A stretch of 64,000 bases of DNA from Ustulina deusta (lineage: Eukaryota; Ascomycota; Sordariomycetes; Xylariales; Xylariaceae). The stretch covers positions 372,001 through 436,000 of the forward strand of contig JAJNNX010000048.1 of assembly GCA_023159155.1 (NCBI GenBank), read 5' to 3'. Shown here piece after piece: positions 1 through 10,483 of the stretch. Made by a program: the position numbers and the translations under genes. Below the pieces are notes generated by a model. That model was not told where the DNA came from, did not search any database, and saw only the letters and a list, made by a program, of their open reading frames with translations. The first letter of the stretch is position 1. Each line of letters opens with the position of its first letter.

Positions 1-442
1 AGTTGTATTCAAAAAATGAAACTATGCATTCTCTTGTCTCGACCAAGCTACGAGATTTCGTCCAATGTTTAAAACGTCGGTGTTTCCCCTGGCGGTACTG
101 TGCGCATCCCTGTCCATGTTTTCTTCGAGTCCAAACAGCTCTCGGCATGTATCAATCGTCAATACGAACCCATGAAGACTTCTCGTGGAGATGAGTTGTT
201 CCCCCCCTTATCGTTTGAGATGGGAAGATGAAGAAACATGAAGAGGCATTCACACTGGCTGACGTCTATAAAGTCGTGCCGCCCTGCTCACAATCAGAGT
301 TCTGTCCTCATCAACATCATCATCACACCTCAGTCTACTAAAGCTTCCAGCAAGCTCCCCTCCGTCTCTTCCTATCTATTCACATATCTTACTGCTGAGC
401 AGTCTTAATATTAGTTTCTCTACTTAATTAATCATCGACACC
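1..442. other. Left flank and upstream region of the Egh16-like gene
   Basis: No gene is supported here. The part from about 240 onwards is the promoter and leader of the gene that starts at 443; it becomes C/T-rich between 300 and 440, as fungal leaders often are. The short open frame near the left edge shows no recognisable domain. Confidence 0.6.
260..272 (+). promoter_or_regulatory. CRE-like half palindrome joined to a TATA box
   Basis: TGACGTC (260-266) runs directly into TATAAA (267-272), about 170 bp before the start codon at 443. TGACGTC is most of the ATF/CREB palindrome. The arrangement fits an inducible core promoter; factor binding is inference. Confidence 0.45.
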
Positions 443-1331
443 ATGTCTTCTCCTAAATTCATCTTGAGCCTCGGTCTCATGAGCCTGGCGCACCTCGTTG
501 CAGGACACGGTGCCATCACCAATGCAGTCGGCGACGCTGGCGGCTCAGGCAGTAAGTTCACCTGCCCTCCCCCAGACTGAATTAGCAGAGGAGGCGCAAT
601 CCATACTTAACCATTCTTCTATCTAGTGGCCTTGGGCATCGACACGACCACCCCTCGTGATGGGACCAGGCGCAGGCCATTCCAGCAAGACAGCACCCGA
701 TTCCGAGGTGACCAAGCGGACACAGTCGGCGAGACGGTCGGGGCCGGCGACAACGACATCGAGACAGGCACTCAGGCCATCCTGGCCGAGACCGGCGACC
801 AGCTGCCTCAAATCAGCCAGGGCGGCGAACTCAAGATGACCCTCCACCAGGTCAACGCCGACGGCGGCGGCCCATACACCTGCCAGATCAACGCCGACGG
901 CACGGCCCAGGCGTGGGAGGATCTCACGGTCACCACCACCCCGCCGGGAGAGAACTCCCGCAACCGCGAAGGCGCTGCCACCGACTTCCCCCTCGTCGCC
1001 GCCATTCCCGACGACCAGACCTGTACCGGAACCGTCGCGGGCCAGGACAACGCCTGTCTCGTGCGCTGCATGAATGCCGCTCGGGCCGGGCCATTTGGCG
1101 GTGTTGTACCTGTTCAGCGTAAGCCCTACTCAAACCCAAACGGCTCTTTCGTTGCGAAATTCGGATTGCTGACATGATTCACTAGTACCCGGGAATTCTA
1201 CTGGTAGCGCTGCCGCGGCGCGCCGTGCACTCGCCACTACTCTGAAGCGATATGCTCCCAAGCCTCAAAAGATGGCTAAGCGCGTGGTGGATGAGGAAGA
1301 GGAAGAGGAGGAGGAGGAGGAATGTGAGTAA
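443..1331 (+). CDS. Egh16-like (GAS/MAS3-type) secreted appressorium protein
   Basis: Exons are 443..551, 627..1118 and 1186..1331, giving 248 residues. The N-terminus ([21 protein letters not shown]) is a signal peptide followed by [15 protein letters not shown], the start of the mature domain in the Egh16-like virulence factor family (DUF3129; powdery mildew gEgh16, Magnaporthe GAS1 and GAS2). Splicing at phase 1 restores the conserved [14 protein letters not shown] block. The domain continues through [16 protein letters not shown], whose cysteines probably form disulfides. Family members are secreted or appressorial proteins linked to host penetration; the biochemical activity is unknown. 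The C-terminus is odd: a basic stretch and then about ten glutamates. The final codons overlap a strong GTGAGT donor at 1323, so the true stop may be a spliced TAA formed with 1394-1395, which would remove only the last two residues. Confidence 0.85.
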
Positions 1332-1616
1332 GCGAATAATCAGCTGGGGAAGGAGATTACGCTTCGAAAGGTAATCCCTGCATTCTCTGGCAGAATGTAA
1401 CTTAAAATAGATGTTCAGAGCGACTAGACGGTCTTCCGGGCAGCGGACATGGGCTCTAGGTAGCAAATGACAATGCAGAAAGGGATTCTGAACTAAACTG
1501 AATGAACTCTGAGCTATCAGACATGCTTGTGCTGTAATAGGCTAAGTAGTATGTAGAGTAAATTAGTTACGAATGTGACCTCGTCATGCACGTAGCGGCA
1601 GGTTTGAAACACCAAT

Positions 1617-3568
1617 TTATAAGCGACTCTTCTCCGGACGCCATATCTCGTTGAGCAGCCGGCTAGCATTGACACGCTCCGGCCGCGCCTCCTCCAAATT
1701 CTTAATTCCCAGAAGCCGCATCCCAGTAGCGAGCTCATCAGCAAATACTAAAATCTGATCAGCACGGCGAATCACAAGACGGAGATGACCCGTTGTCGTC
1801 CTCCGGAAGTTCGAGGTTGTCCGAGCACAGAGTAAGGGTAAATAAGGGAAACTGAGAGGGCAGGACTTACTGTCTAAGCAACGCTCAACACCCTTCTCCC
1901 CATACGCAGCAAGCGCGTAGAAGAACGGCCTCCCGACCCCGACAGCCTTCGCCCCAAGCGCCACAGCCTTAAGCACATCAGCGCCGTCGCGACAGCCGCC
2001 ATCGACGAAGATCTCGATCCGATCGACGAGACCAGGGTAGTGCGCGCGGATCTCCAGCAGCGTGGTCAGCGCATCCGTGGCGTCGTGCATCTGACGCCCG
2101 CCATGATTACTCAAGACCACGCCATCGACGCCGAGGTCCGCGGCGTGGGCCGCGTCCTCGGCCGTCTGCACGCCCTTGAGCACGACCGGCCCGCCCCATT
2201 CGCGCTTGATCCATTCCAGGTCGGCCCAAGTAAGCGAGGAATTGAGCTGCCCCGAGTCGACGTGCGACAGCAGCCCGAAGCCGGCGCGCTCTGCGTGTGC
2301 CGCGAGCTCGGGGAACGCCGCCAGTGCCTCTGCGGCCTGCAGTCTGCGGTCCGAGGTCCGCTTTCCTAACACCGTGGTATCGACGGTGACCCAGATGCTG
2401 CGGAACACGCCGGCGGCGCGCGCGCGCCTCTGTTATAACACTGGAGTCAATAATGTCCACTTCTAGTAAGAATTACTCAGGGTTTCGGGAGCATGCAGGA
2501 GTAGCAGGCGCAGGAAATGCCCGTTAAGGCAATTTAGGGCTCTGAGACATGCAAAAAGGGGGAATAAAAGACGCCAGGGGACTAACTATGCGCTGGACGG
2601 CGATGGCGCGGTCGGCGGGGATGTACAGCTGGAAATGCAGGTGTGCCTCGGGCGCGTCGTTAGCATGCTTCGCGACCTTGTTCTTCTCCTCTAGGAACGC
2701 GGCCGCGATGCCCTCCATGTCGACCGTGGATTCCGTGGACAGGACGCCGTGGATGCCGCGGCGGGCCAGAGCCCTGACGACGCCGACCTCGGCGGCCGCG
2801 TGGCCGCGTCCTAGCAGGCCCATGGGGGACACGTAGAACGGGAAGGCGGCGGCGAGGCCCAGGATGCGGGAGCGCGGGTCGACGGTGCTGACGTCGTGGA
2901 AGATGCGCGGGCGGAAGCGCACGGCGTGCCAGGAGGCGAGGTTGCCGCGCAGCGCGGCGCCGTCGTGCGCGGACGACGACACGAACGACCAGGTTTTCGG
3001 CGACATGGCCGCCTTTGCGGCCGCCTCGAAGTCGTTGGGGACCACGATGCTGGAGATGTGCGGGAGCTCGTTCGCGGCGCCCTCTGCTTCGGCATGGCCG
3101 GCCGGTTCCGCGTCCGCGCTGCTGATGGGCAGTGCCGCCCGTGCCGCCGCGTCCATTGCGCCCAGACAGGCGTCTTTGGGCAGATATTGGAGGACGTCTG
3201 GCGAATGGATCTTGCGGAACTCGGCTGTCGCGTCCTGTAAATCATATAAGCGGCCGTGGTCGTCGCCTTGAAATGGCGGGTTCGGTTTGCACGAGGCTTG
3301 GCCCTGGCGCGCATTCGAGGAGACGGGACGAGGTAGACGGACATATGAAAACAACACGGTGATGCGAATAGAATATGAGCATTATGAGAGACCCCCTTAC
3401 AGTTCCGCCTTGCTTGAGCAATACAGCCGCTCCGCCGGGGTGTTTGTCCAAGTAGGATGTGACATCGTACACGTTGCCGTCCACGACGATCCAACACGAG
3501 GACGTGGAGCGGTGACTCGCAATCTCCTGCGCGCTTAGCTCGGTGTCGGCATTTTCTTTGAGCTCCAT
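1617..3568 (-). CDS. Cytochrome b5 / FMN-dependent alpha-hydroxy acid dehydrogenase (L-lactate dehydrogenase type)
   Basis: Exons on the minus strand are 3568..3401, 3234..2587, 2429..1871 and 1747..1617, giving 501 residues. Residues 10-85 form a cytochrome b5 fold: the heme motif HPGG has H43, and a second heme His is probably H66. From about residue 110 the FMN_dh barrel follows, with YVSPMGLLGRG, LSTESTVDMEG, QLYIPADR, the catalytic SNHGGRQ motif and the FMN phosphate segment DGGCRDGADVLKAVALGAKAV. The order matches yeast flavocytochrome b2, which oxidises L-lactate to pyruvate and passes electrons through heme to cytochrome c. Exact substrate is not decided by sequence; glycolate or mandelate are alternatives. 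I see no clear mitochondrial presequence, so location is open. The last intron uses the TTTTAG acceptor, because an upstream CAG would shift the frame. The gene converges with the Egh16-like gene, and three CreA-type boxes lie upstream. Confidence 0.88.
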
Positions 3569-5105
3569 GGCGAACTCCTCGCAATCTGGCCAAGCGTTGC
3601 GCAGTCTAGGATAACATCAATCCGAAAAGAAGAAACCAAAAATAAACCAAAAAACACAAGTAAACACAAATAAACAACCGATACAGAGACAGCGGCGGGT
3701 TTGACTAGCTATCTAGGATGACGCCAGCTGCGGAGGTTCTGGGCACACGCGACTGGAGGAGTCCGATATGTCATACGAACAGTCCGACTACGCGTGGCCG
3801 GACTCCAAAAATCTGGGGTGCCGGTGGGGCTTGGCCGGGGTAATGCGCTTTCCACTAATGGCAGATCCCGGTCTGTTAGCGATGACGGCTCGGCCCGAGC
3901 TTCAGCAGAAAGCTATCTTTTCGTCGGGCGAATGCTCTTGTTTGAGCATCTTTCTGATGACACTTATAGATTTCGTTTATGTTGGGACAGAGCTTATAAG
4001 ATGTAGTGTCAGAATAATTTCTTGATTACTATAATAGAAATGCGCTGTATTCCGATTGTCTTCGTACCATTGCATAGGGTTGATTGTCAGGTACGTAAGT
4101 AGTAGGGATTACCTAATATCACAAGGTGTGGTATGATAGAGTAAATAGAATGCAGTAGGGTCCGACGCCTTTTTGACTCGAATCAAGTACTACGTATACT
4201 TGCATGTGATTTAATCACAGCGAAGACAACAAGGTGGAATTAAGTATACGATATGTGAACAAATATAAGCAAAATGAAAGTCTTCACTCGAATATAGGCA
4301 TTTATTGCTCCCTACCGAATTTGAGCTCATGCTCCTACATCAACTTCACGCACCCAACTGCCCCAAACCACCTAGGGATACTCTCTAGTTGCTCAACGAA
4401 ACGTGATATCAATTCTTCGCCGTCAATGTTTCGCCGGGGAGACACAGAAGAGAATGGAAATATAATATAGGTGTATATAGATGGCATACTGAATCCTACT
4501 TATGATGGAGAAACTCCAGTGCGTATATGTCTAGACAAACAGGAGGTAGAAAATAGTGAGAGGTACCTAACCCGAAGTAGGTAATCCACAATCACGCTGG
4601 GTGGCGCAACAGGGGATTGGTGGTATACGATTGGTCATAAAATTCGAATTCGATGGTCTATCATCAATCAAGTGCTCCAGATAATACGTGCTGACGTTCA
4701 TACATTTAATTAGAAAGATATGAGGTACTAACCTCGTTTCTACCTTCCATCTTTCCTCCCACGCCGTCGAAGAAAAACGAAGCAGCATCGAAACCGTAAA
4801 AGTCGTCGGGGGGAAGTAGAATATTGAGGAATAATGTACGAATCAATAGTTGAGGGCACACGCAGAGTACTGACAGATCAATGCATGTTTCTAGGAATAT
4901 CGTGTGCGTTTTCTCAGAGACGGGCAAATCTATTAGAACTCCGTAAAACATCGCCGAGGCCATCTGAATGCGTTTAGTATCAATATCAAGGACTCCATAT
5001 GGGCCGAAAAATCGCCGTAACCTCATCCGTCATCCAACTACTGCTGCTTGGAAAACGAGCTGTTGGTGCTGTGTGATTTGCTCTCCCAACTGAAATGGTA
5101 AAGGC
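3569..5105. other. Intergenic region between the dehydrogenase and ASF1
   Basis: It holds the dehydrogenase promoter (CreA-type boxes and an inverted repeat near 3758-3840), then AT-richer sequence to the end of ASF1. Short open frames at 3768, 4234 and 4706-5026 lack recognisable domains and coding-like composition. Confidence 0.6.
3813..3840 (+). promoter_or_regulatory. Three CreA-type (SYGGRG) boxes at 11-bp spacing
   Basis: CTGGGG (3813-3818), GTGGGG (3824-3829) and CCGGGG (3835-3840) each match the CreA/CRE1 consensus SYGGRG and begin exactly 11 bp apart, roughly one helical turn. They lie 245-272 bp upstream of the dehydrogenase start codon. Carbon catabolite repression of a lactate-type dehydrogenase would make sense, but binding is inferred. 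Confidence 0.5.
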
Positions 5106-6165
5106 CTAGTGAGTTGCAATGCCCTTAGGGTTTGGTACGCCAGGCATGTCGTCTACCTCCATGGCATCATCACCGCCCATGGTCGCGTCGCCTTGAGCTC
5201 CAGCCTCGCCCTCTACATCCTCTTCCAATTCATCCTCACTCTCATTCTCGAGATCCACGCTCCCATCTTCAGACATCTCATCCTCACCGCCAATTTCACC
5301 AGTTTCGGCGCCGGCCATCTCAGCATCGCCATCGGCGGCCACGGCGCTGCTCTCGCCAGTCTTTTCCGCAATACCATCGACCTCCTCTTCGACCTCTTCA
5401 TCAAGCTCTTCAGCTCCATATTCCTCCTCGTCGGCTTGAAGATCTGCTTCGGGTTGCTCAGGTGGGAATTCGGCGGGGGCAGAAGCTTCGGAATCCCTAT
5501 TGAAGTTAGATTAGAGACGGTTGTGGGGAATACAGGCTTCTGGAATTATGAGAGTACCATTTGATAGCAAAGCGGGTGACTCTCGGCTTCTCCGCAAGAA
5601 CATTGCGTCGAATCTTCTCGATGATAGGCTTGGCAGGAGGGTCGGCGTTGAGCTCATCAGAGTCGTATTCGTTATTCACGTAGTAGCCAACGCGAACGAA
5701 TTCACGGCCATCGTAGGAGCAAGTCAACAGGATGACAGTAACACCGAGTATGTCTGCGTCGGGAATGCGCGTTGTTTTGGGGGAATCAGCCTCGAAAATG
5801 AATTTGTTGACACCGACGGGGATAGGCCCAACGAGGAGAGAGTCCAGTTCCTGGTCATATTGATCGCTGGTTCGGGGTGTGTTAGGTTGCGCCAGCGCGA
5901 ATATCAGTTCGATTCTAGAACAGCATGACTTACGAGGTAGCAGAGCCAACATAAGTCAGCTTCCACTCGAGATCTGTGAGTGGTCAGTTCGTGTCAGCCT
6001 TTCACATCACGCCGCGCAATGAAAAGGCCGACGCCGCGTTGCTTTCAGACGCATACCTTTCTCCAGCTGCTCGAGACACTCAAAAGTAATCTCCAATTCA
6101 TAGTTATCAGTGAACTTGGCAGGGTTGTTGAGGATATTGACCCCAAGAAGAGAGACGACCGACAT
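5106..6165 (-). CDS. ASF1: Histone H3-H4 chaperone ASF1
   Basis: Exons on the minus strand are 6165..6057, 5973..5934, 5866..5558 and 5496..5106, giving 282 residues. The first 155 residues are the ASF1 immunoglobulin-like core, beginning [18 protein letters not shown] and containing [67 protein letters not shown] and NPRVTRF-like [15 protein letters not shown]1 binds H3-H4 dimers in the nucleus and hands them to CAF-1 and HIRA during replication-coupled and replication-independent assembly. The C-terminal 125 residues are a very acidic, low-complexity tail, as in other fungal orthologues. All three introns keep frame and fall inside conserved segments. Identification is secure. Confidence 0.96.
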
Positions 6166-9100
6166 TTTGCGCGATTCTGATCAACGATCAACAATGCAGA
6201 TGAAAGAGAGAGGATGAGCGCAGAATGTTGGCGACAAGGTGCGGAGACGGAATATAGCTGCTGTGCCGATGTGACGGCAACAATAACAGCTGAACGAGGG
6301 ATCTGATAGGTCTGGGCACATTCAGGACGAGGCTTGTGGTACTGGGTTACCTAAGGTCGCAATGTGTAATGAGTGCTACACAAGTAGGTATTGTGGGGAG
6401 ATTGGTGATTTGTTTTGTTGCGACAGGGCTTGGCCGAGAAGATGGGGTCTGATAGCGGTGCGGAGGTTGAGCAACGGGACGCGCTTTCTCGCGCGCAACA
6501 TACAAACTACCTCTACCCCACGACGACCGCGTTCAGTGGTTGCAGTTACTGCCACGATCTATCTGGAAGCGGGGTAACCTACCTACTTTAGTAGGTATGT
6601 TGAGGCTTGTGGCTCAAGACGACAAAATCAGTGTAGTTACCCGATAAGATAAGATAAGATAGGATAGGATAGGATAGGATAAGATCGAGATAGGCTTCTA
6701 CTCCACGTACCTGCCTAGATTACCTAGCTAAGGTAGGTGTACCTACCTGCGGCTCTTCAGGTAATTGGTTCAAAAACCATTGCATTAAAAAGCTCACCAG
6801 ACATCATTAATTCAGATATTCCCAAACAATGTTTCAGGCATTGGCACTCCGTAACGACATCAGGTAGGTTTGCACAACACAAACTCCGAATACCTACGGT
6901 ACCTACCTAGTATCTATTACAAGCTTACGTACTTTCAACCTGGCAACCTCTGGGGATATTCTTAGTAACTAGATCAAATTTTAGGATCCGGGCGGGCCAT
7001 TATACAGTGGTATCTGATACTGTACTAGACGCCTCCTTGCCATACACTTCGTGCAAAATATTCCAATTTGAACAGGTATGCTATGTGCCTTTTCTGACTA
7101 AAACGTGCTCTCCTGTCAACAATTGAAAAGCATATTCTACTATCTAATTAACACTGGACATCCCTTGCCAAGAATGCCAAGGCACCGGTGCAATACCTAG
7201 GTACTTCTTCCAGGTCCTTAAATCATACAAGATTGCAAAATTCGTCGTATACTCCTACAAAGTGTCAACCAGCGTAAATCATAACAATATTGCCATATTA
7301 TAAGCGCTTAACAAGAGTGATACTGCTACCTAATGCTATACAGTACCGAAGCTTTCATCTTCTTGCAATGATTCTGCAACATAGCGGTGCTTACTCGACA
7401 CTTGCACAAGCGCTTTTTAACAACGGTGCCTCGACTACTTACCTAGCTTATTTGAAAGCCGCTTTCAATCAGCATCATTATCTGACTTGATCGACAAATC
7501 AGCCAGCTCCCATAGGATTCATCTCGTTAAACAGTAATTTTATTTCCATTACTATATATGATTGAAAAGGGATACTTGGTACCGTAACTACATACTAATA
7601 TTATCACAACTTCGTCAACAGCCTACCAGGAACTTATTTATTACTCGAGTAACCCAAGGTAGAATAGGTAACAAGTATAAGATTCACAGGAGGTCAATTG
7701 CTACTAATTTCTGGACAGCATACTCACTACTGCAGTATTCGAGAAGGGTGTAGAAGCCAAGCTTCGAGTCAAATCGGTGATGAATGAATTAGTTTAGCTT
7801 GGTGTGGTGGCATCTTCGGAGAATCTGATTCGGCGCTCCACGCTAGGTCGGTGCCTAAAATCGCCTTGCTTTGCCGGTTACGGGAGGTTTAGCCCGCTTG
7901 CCGGCAACCACCCAGCCACTCCCCGGCACAGGGACTCCTGGCATCCTTTTTGTCTCGCTTCGGAATCTTCGGTAGACTCTGAACATTTACGAATTATCGC
8001 CTAGACTGAATAAACTGTACCGCGTTGGGAATATATAGATTCCAAACTACTAGCAAGCACGGGTAAGCACTCGTCATCGTGCACGATATGATGGAAGAGA
8101 GATTACGTATATTCTTCACCCATGATGATAACTAGGTAGTCTTTCTTCAATCCAGACTTCTGCGTGGTTTAGAAGATGGACCAAGATGGGTCTCGTCCCG
8201 CCGAGAGATCGAGTAAGGGTTTTAGATTACTTTAGGTTAGGTTGTGCTAGCATATACGGTAGGATGCAGGCTTATGTGCCTCTGTCATGCAGCAGATGTT
8301 GCATGCAAATCTTGGGGGAGACCAGGGAATACCGTATATATCTGAATATATACGGGGTCCACATGCGATAGGCAATTTTTCAGATGTAAACAGACAGTAA
8401 AGAAAGAATGCATTCGAACCGATGAACCTTGACCGCGTTATCCCACATGAGAATGTTAATAACCACTAACCTCCCTAGGTTGGTATCCAGGTAGTGACGG
8501 CTAAGTGAGTCTCAGCTAGCGCATTCACCGCGATCCGACGTTGGGTATTTCACCCTATGTGGAGCACAGAATATCAACAACCGTTTGAAAGAATAGGTCT
8601 TGGCCGACAGCCACCGTGTATTAGTCGTGGCTAATTCGTCTTATATCGCAAAGGTTTCTAGCTCTACATGTACCTGTGAATCCGAGGATCCTCACCTACC
8701 TACAGAGTCTAGCATATTGTCCCATAGTAGGTATAATGCAGTCGCCACCATACAGACATTTCACGTGGAGGGTCGATCAGGTCGGCCCAATGATGATCCA
8801 ACCATCCGGCAAAGATGAGAAAGTCATCAGATAACACTCCTTGCCTACATAGTGTACCTATTGTTCACAACGGCCGCAGATGCAGCCGCCGCAACTCTAC
8901 TTGACGGAAGATTGCAGAATAATGCCAGGAATGAAATGTCGGCAGAACAGATGATAGCAATACCGAACTTGCTGAAACCTGTTCATGCGGCTCAAGATTT
9001 CGACTTCGGCTATTACCGAGCACCTGATCCATTCGAGAAAGATCACTCTTGTTCAGTGTGGGAGCTGCGGTTGGTCTTGGCGGGAGCGATACCTATACCT

Positions 9101-10483
9101 AGTACATAATACCTACATTACATAGGTATTCAACCTGGATCTACAGATACAATTGCGAGAGGCCTCTTTTCACTTTTATTCTTATCTCGAGACCAAATAT
9201 TCCAATTACATATCTAGTATCCCTCAATAATTTTCACCATATTACCCACCCTTCAGGCCATTCTTCCCCACGAAACATATGTGTTCTCGGTTATCGAGCT
9301 TGAGAATAAACCCGAAAAAGCGGAGAAACCCCACAATGAGATTCGCAATCTGCGTGCTTTCTTTAGTATTTTTTTTTTTTCTTGTAAGCTTATCTCTGCA
9401 AGATCCCGGTAGAATTGCCGCACCTTTGCCGCGGTCTAAGCTGCCAAATCTTTAACGCCGTCATGTAAGCCGGCATGCAGGAACTAAACCGAAGAGAGGG
9501 TCAAATGGATGCCGATACAAACATACCTAATCCATAGCAGGGGTATGAGCGAGAGCTGTTATTCAGGGCATCTGCCTAGCTCAGTGTACCTTAGTACTAG
9601 GGTCCCTAACATACTATTTTTGAGAAAGCGACTGGCGATAAAACCAATTAGATCTAATTTGATTAAAGTTTAGGTTTGTTTTAATAGCCCCGTATGTATT
9701 TTTAGAAGGTTGTCGCAAGGAGTATAGTTTGCCCCATAAAGGTACGGTAGTGTGAGTTCTGAAGAATTCAATGGATTGTCCACGTTATCGCTGATTGGGT
9801 AGATACCAGAGCTGTGATACCCCATTTCGTGAGAGGTTATTCGAGCGTGGATGCGGCACAGCAAAGCCAAGAAACGGCCTGGTAGTTTGGTGCAGACTTG
9901 TAATCTAGCAACTTTCGTGGCGCAATGATTGACCGCTCTTCTTACTGAAAACGATGGCTAGCAACAGAGTAAGGGGTCATAGCAGTAGGGTTGTAGACAT
10001 CGGAAGGATTATACGAGATGTGCCGCATTAATATCTAAGACCCGAATGCACGGAATCAGCCACACTAAATCGACCCGTTAGACAAGGCTTGATCAATAAG
10101 GCTGTTAGTTTGAATGCTAAGTGAAGGAAGATGGACTCTCGGGCTTGCCAAGCAATATACGAAGCATCCTCTCCAGTGCATGCCATGAATTTCAAATTCT
10201 ACCATGCACTCAAATCATCTTCTGTTGTATTGAAGTTTCCAAATGTATTGTATCGCTAGCACGGACGTATGAGTAAGAATAGCCAGGTGGTGAGAAACGT
10301 AAACAATGTAAGCCTCGCTACGAGAGAAGCAGGCGTAGATTAAATGAGTATATTAGAACGCATTGCTCGCCTGCTCTGTCCTGCTTTTACATCGGCTGTA
10401 TCATCCATCAACTGCTTCGGAATTCCGTGACCGTTGCACTAACAAATCTTTTCTGGTAATACTGACGAAGTTTGCTGAGAAAG
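6166..10483. other. Gene-poor AT-rich intergenic region
   Basis: I find no supportable gene over 4.3 kb. The first 130 bp are the ASF1 promoter. Between 6580 and 6950 there are repeated TACCTA/TAGGTA palindromic words and a GATA pentanucleotide repeat. Short open frames at 7290, 7562, 7804, 8852 and 9670 show no domain and are interrupted by stops in flanking frames. The last few hundred bases are the lipoxygenase promoter. Confidence 0.55.
6643..6685 (+). repeat. GATAA/GATAG pentanucleotide microsatellite
   Basis: Three GATAA units are followed by GATAG units and a final GATAA. GATAAG matches the HGATAR site of AreA-type GATA factors, so the tract could act as a binding cluster, though simple slippage explains it too. 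Confidence 0.8.
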
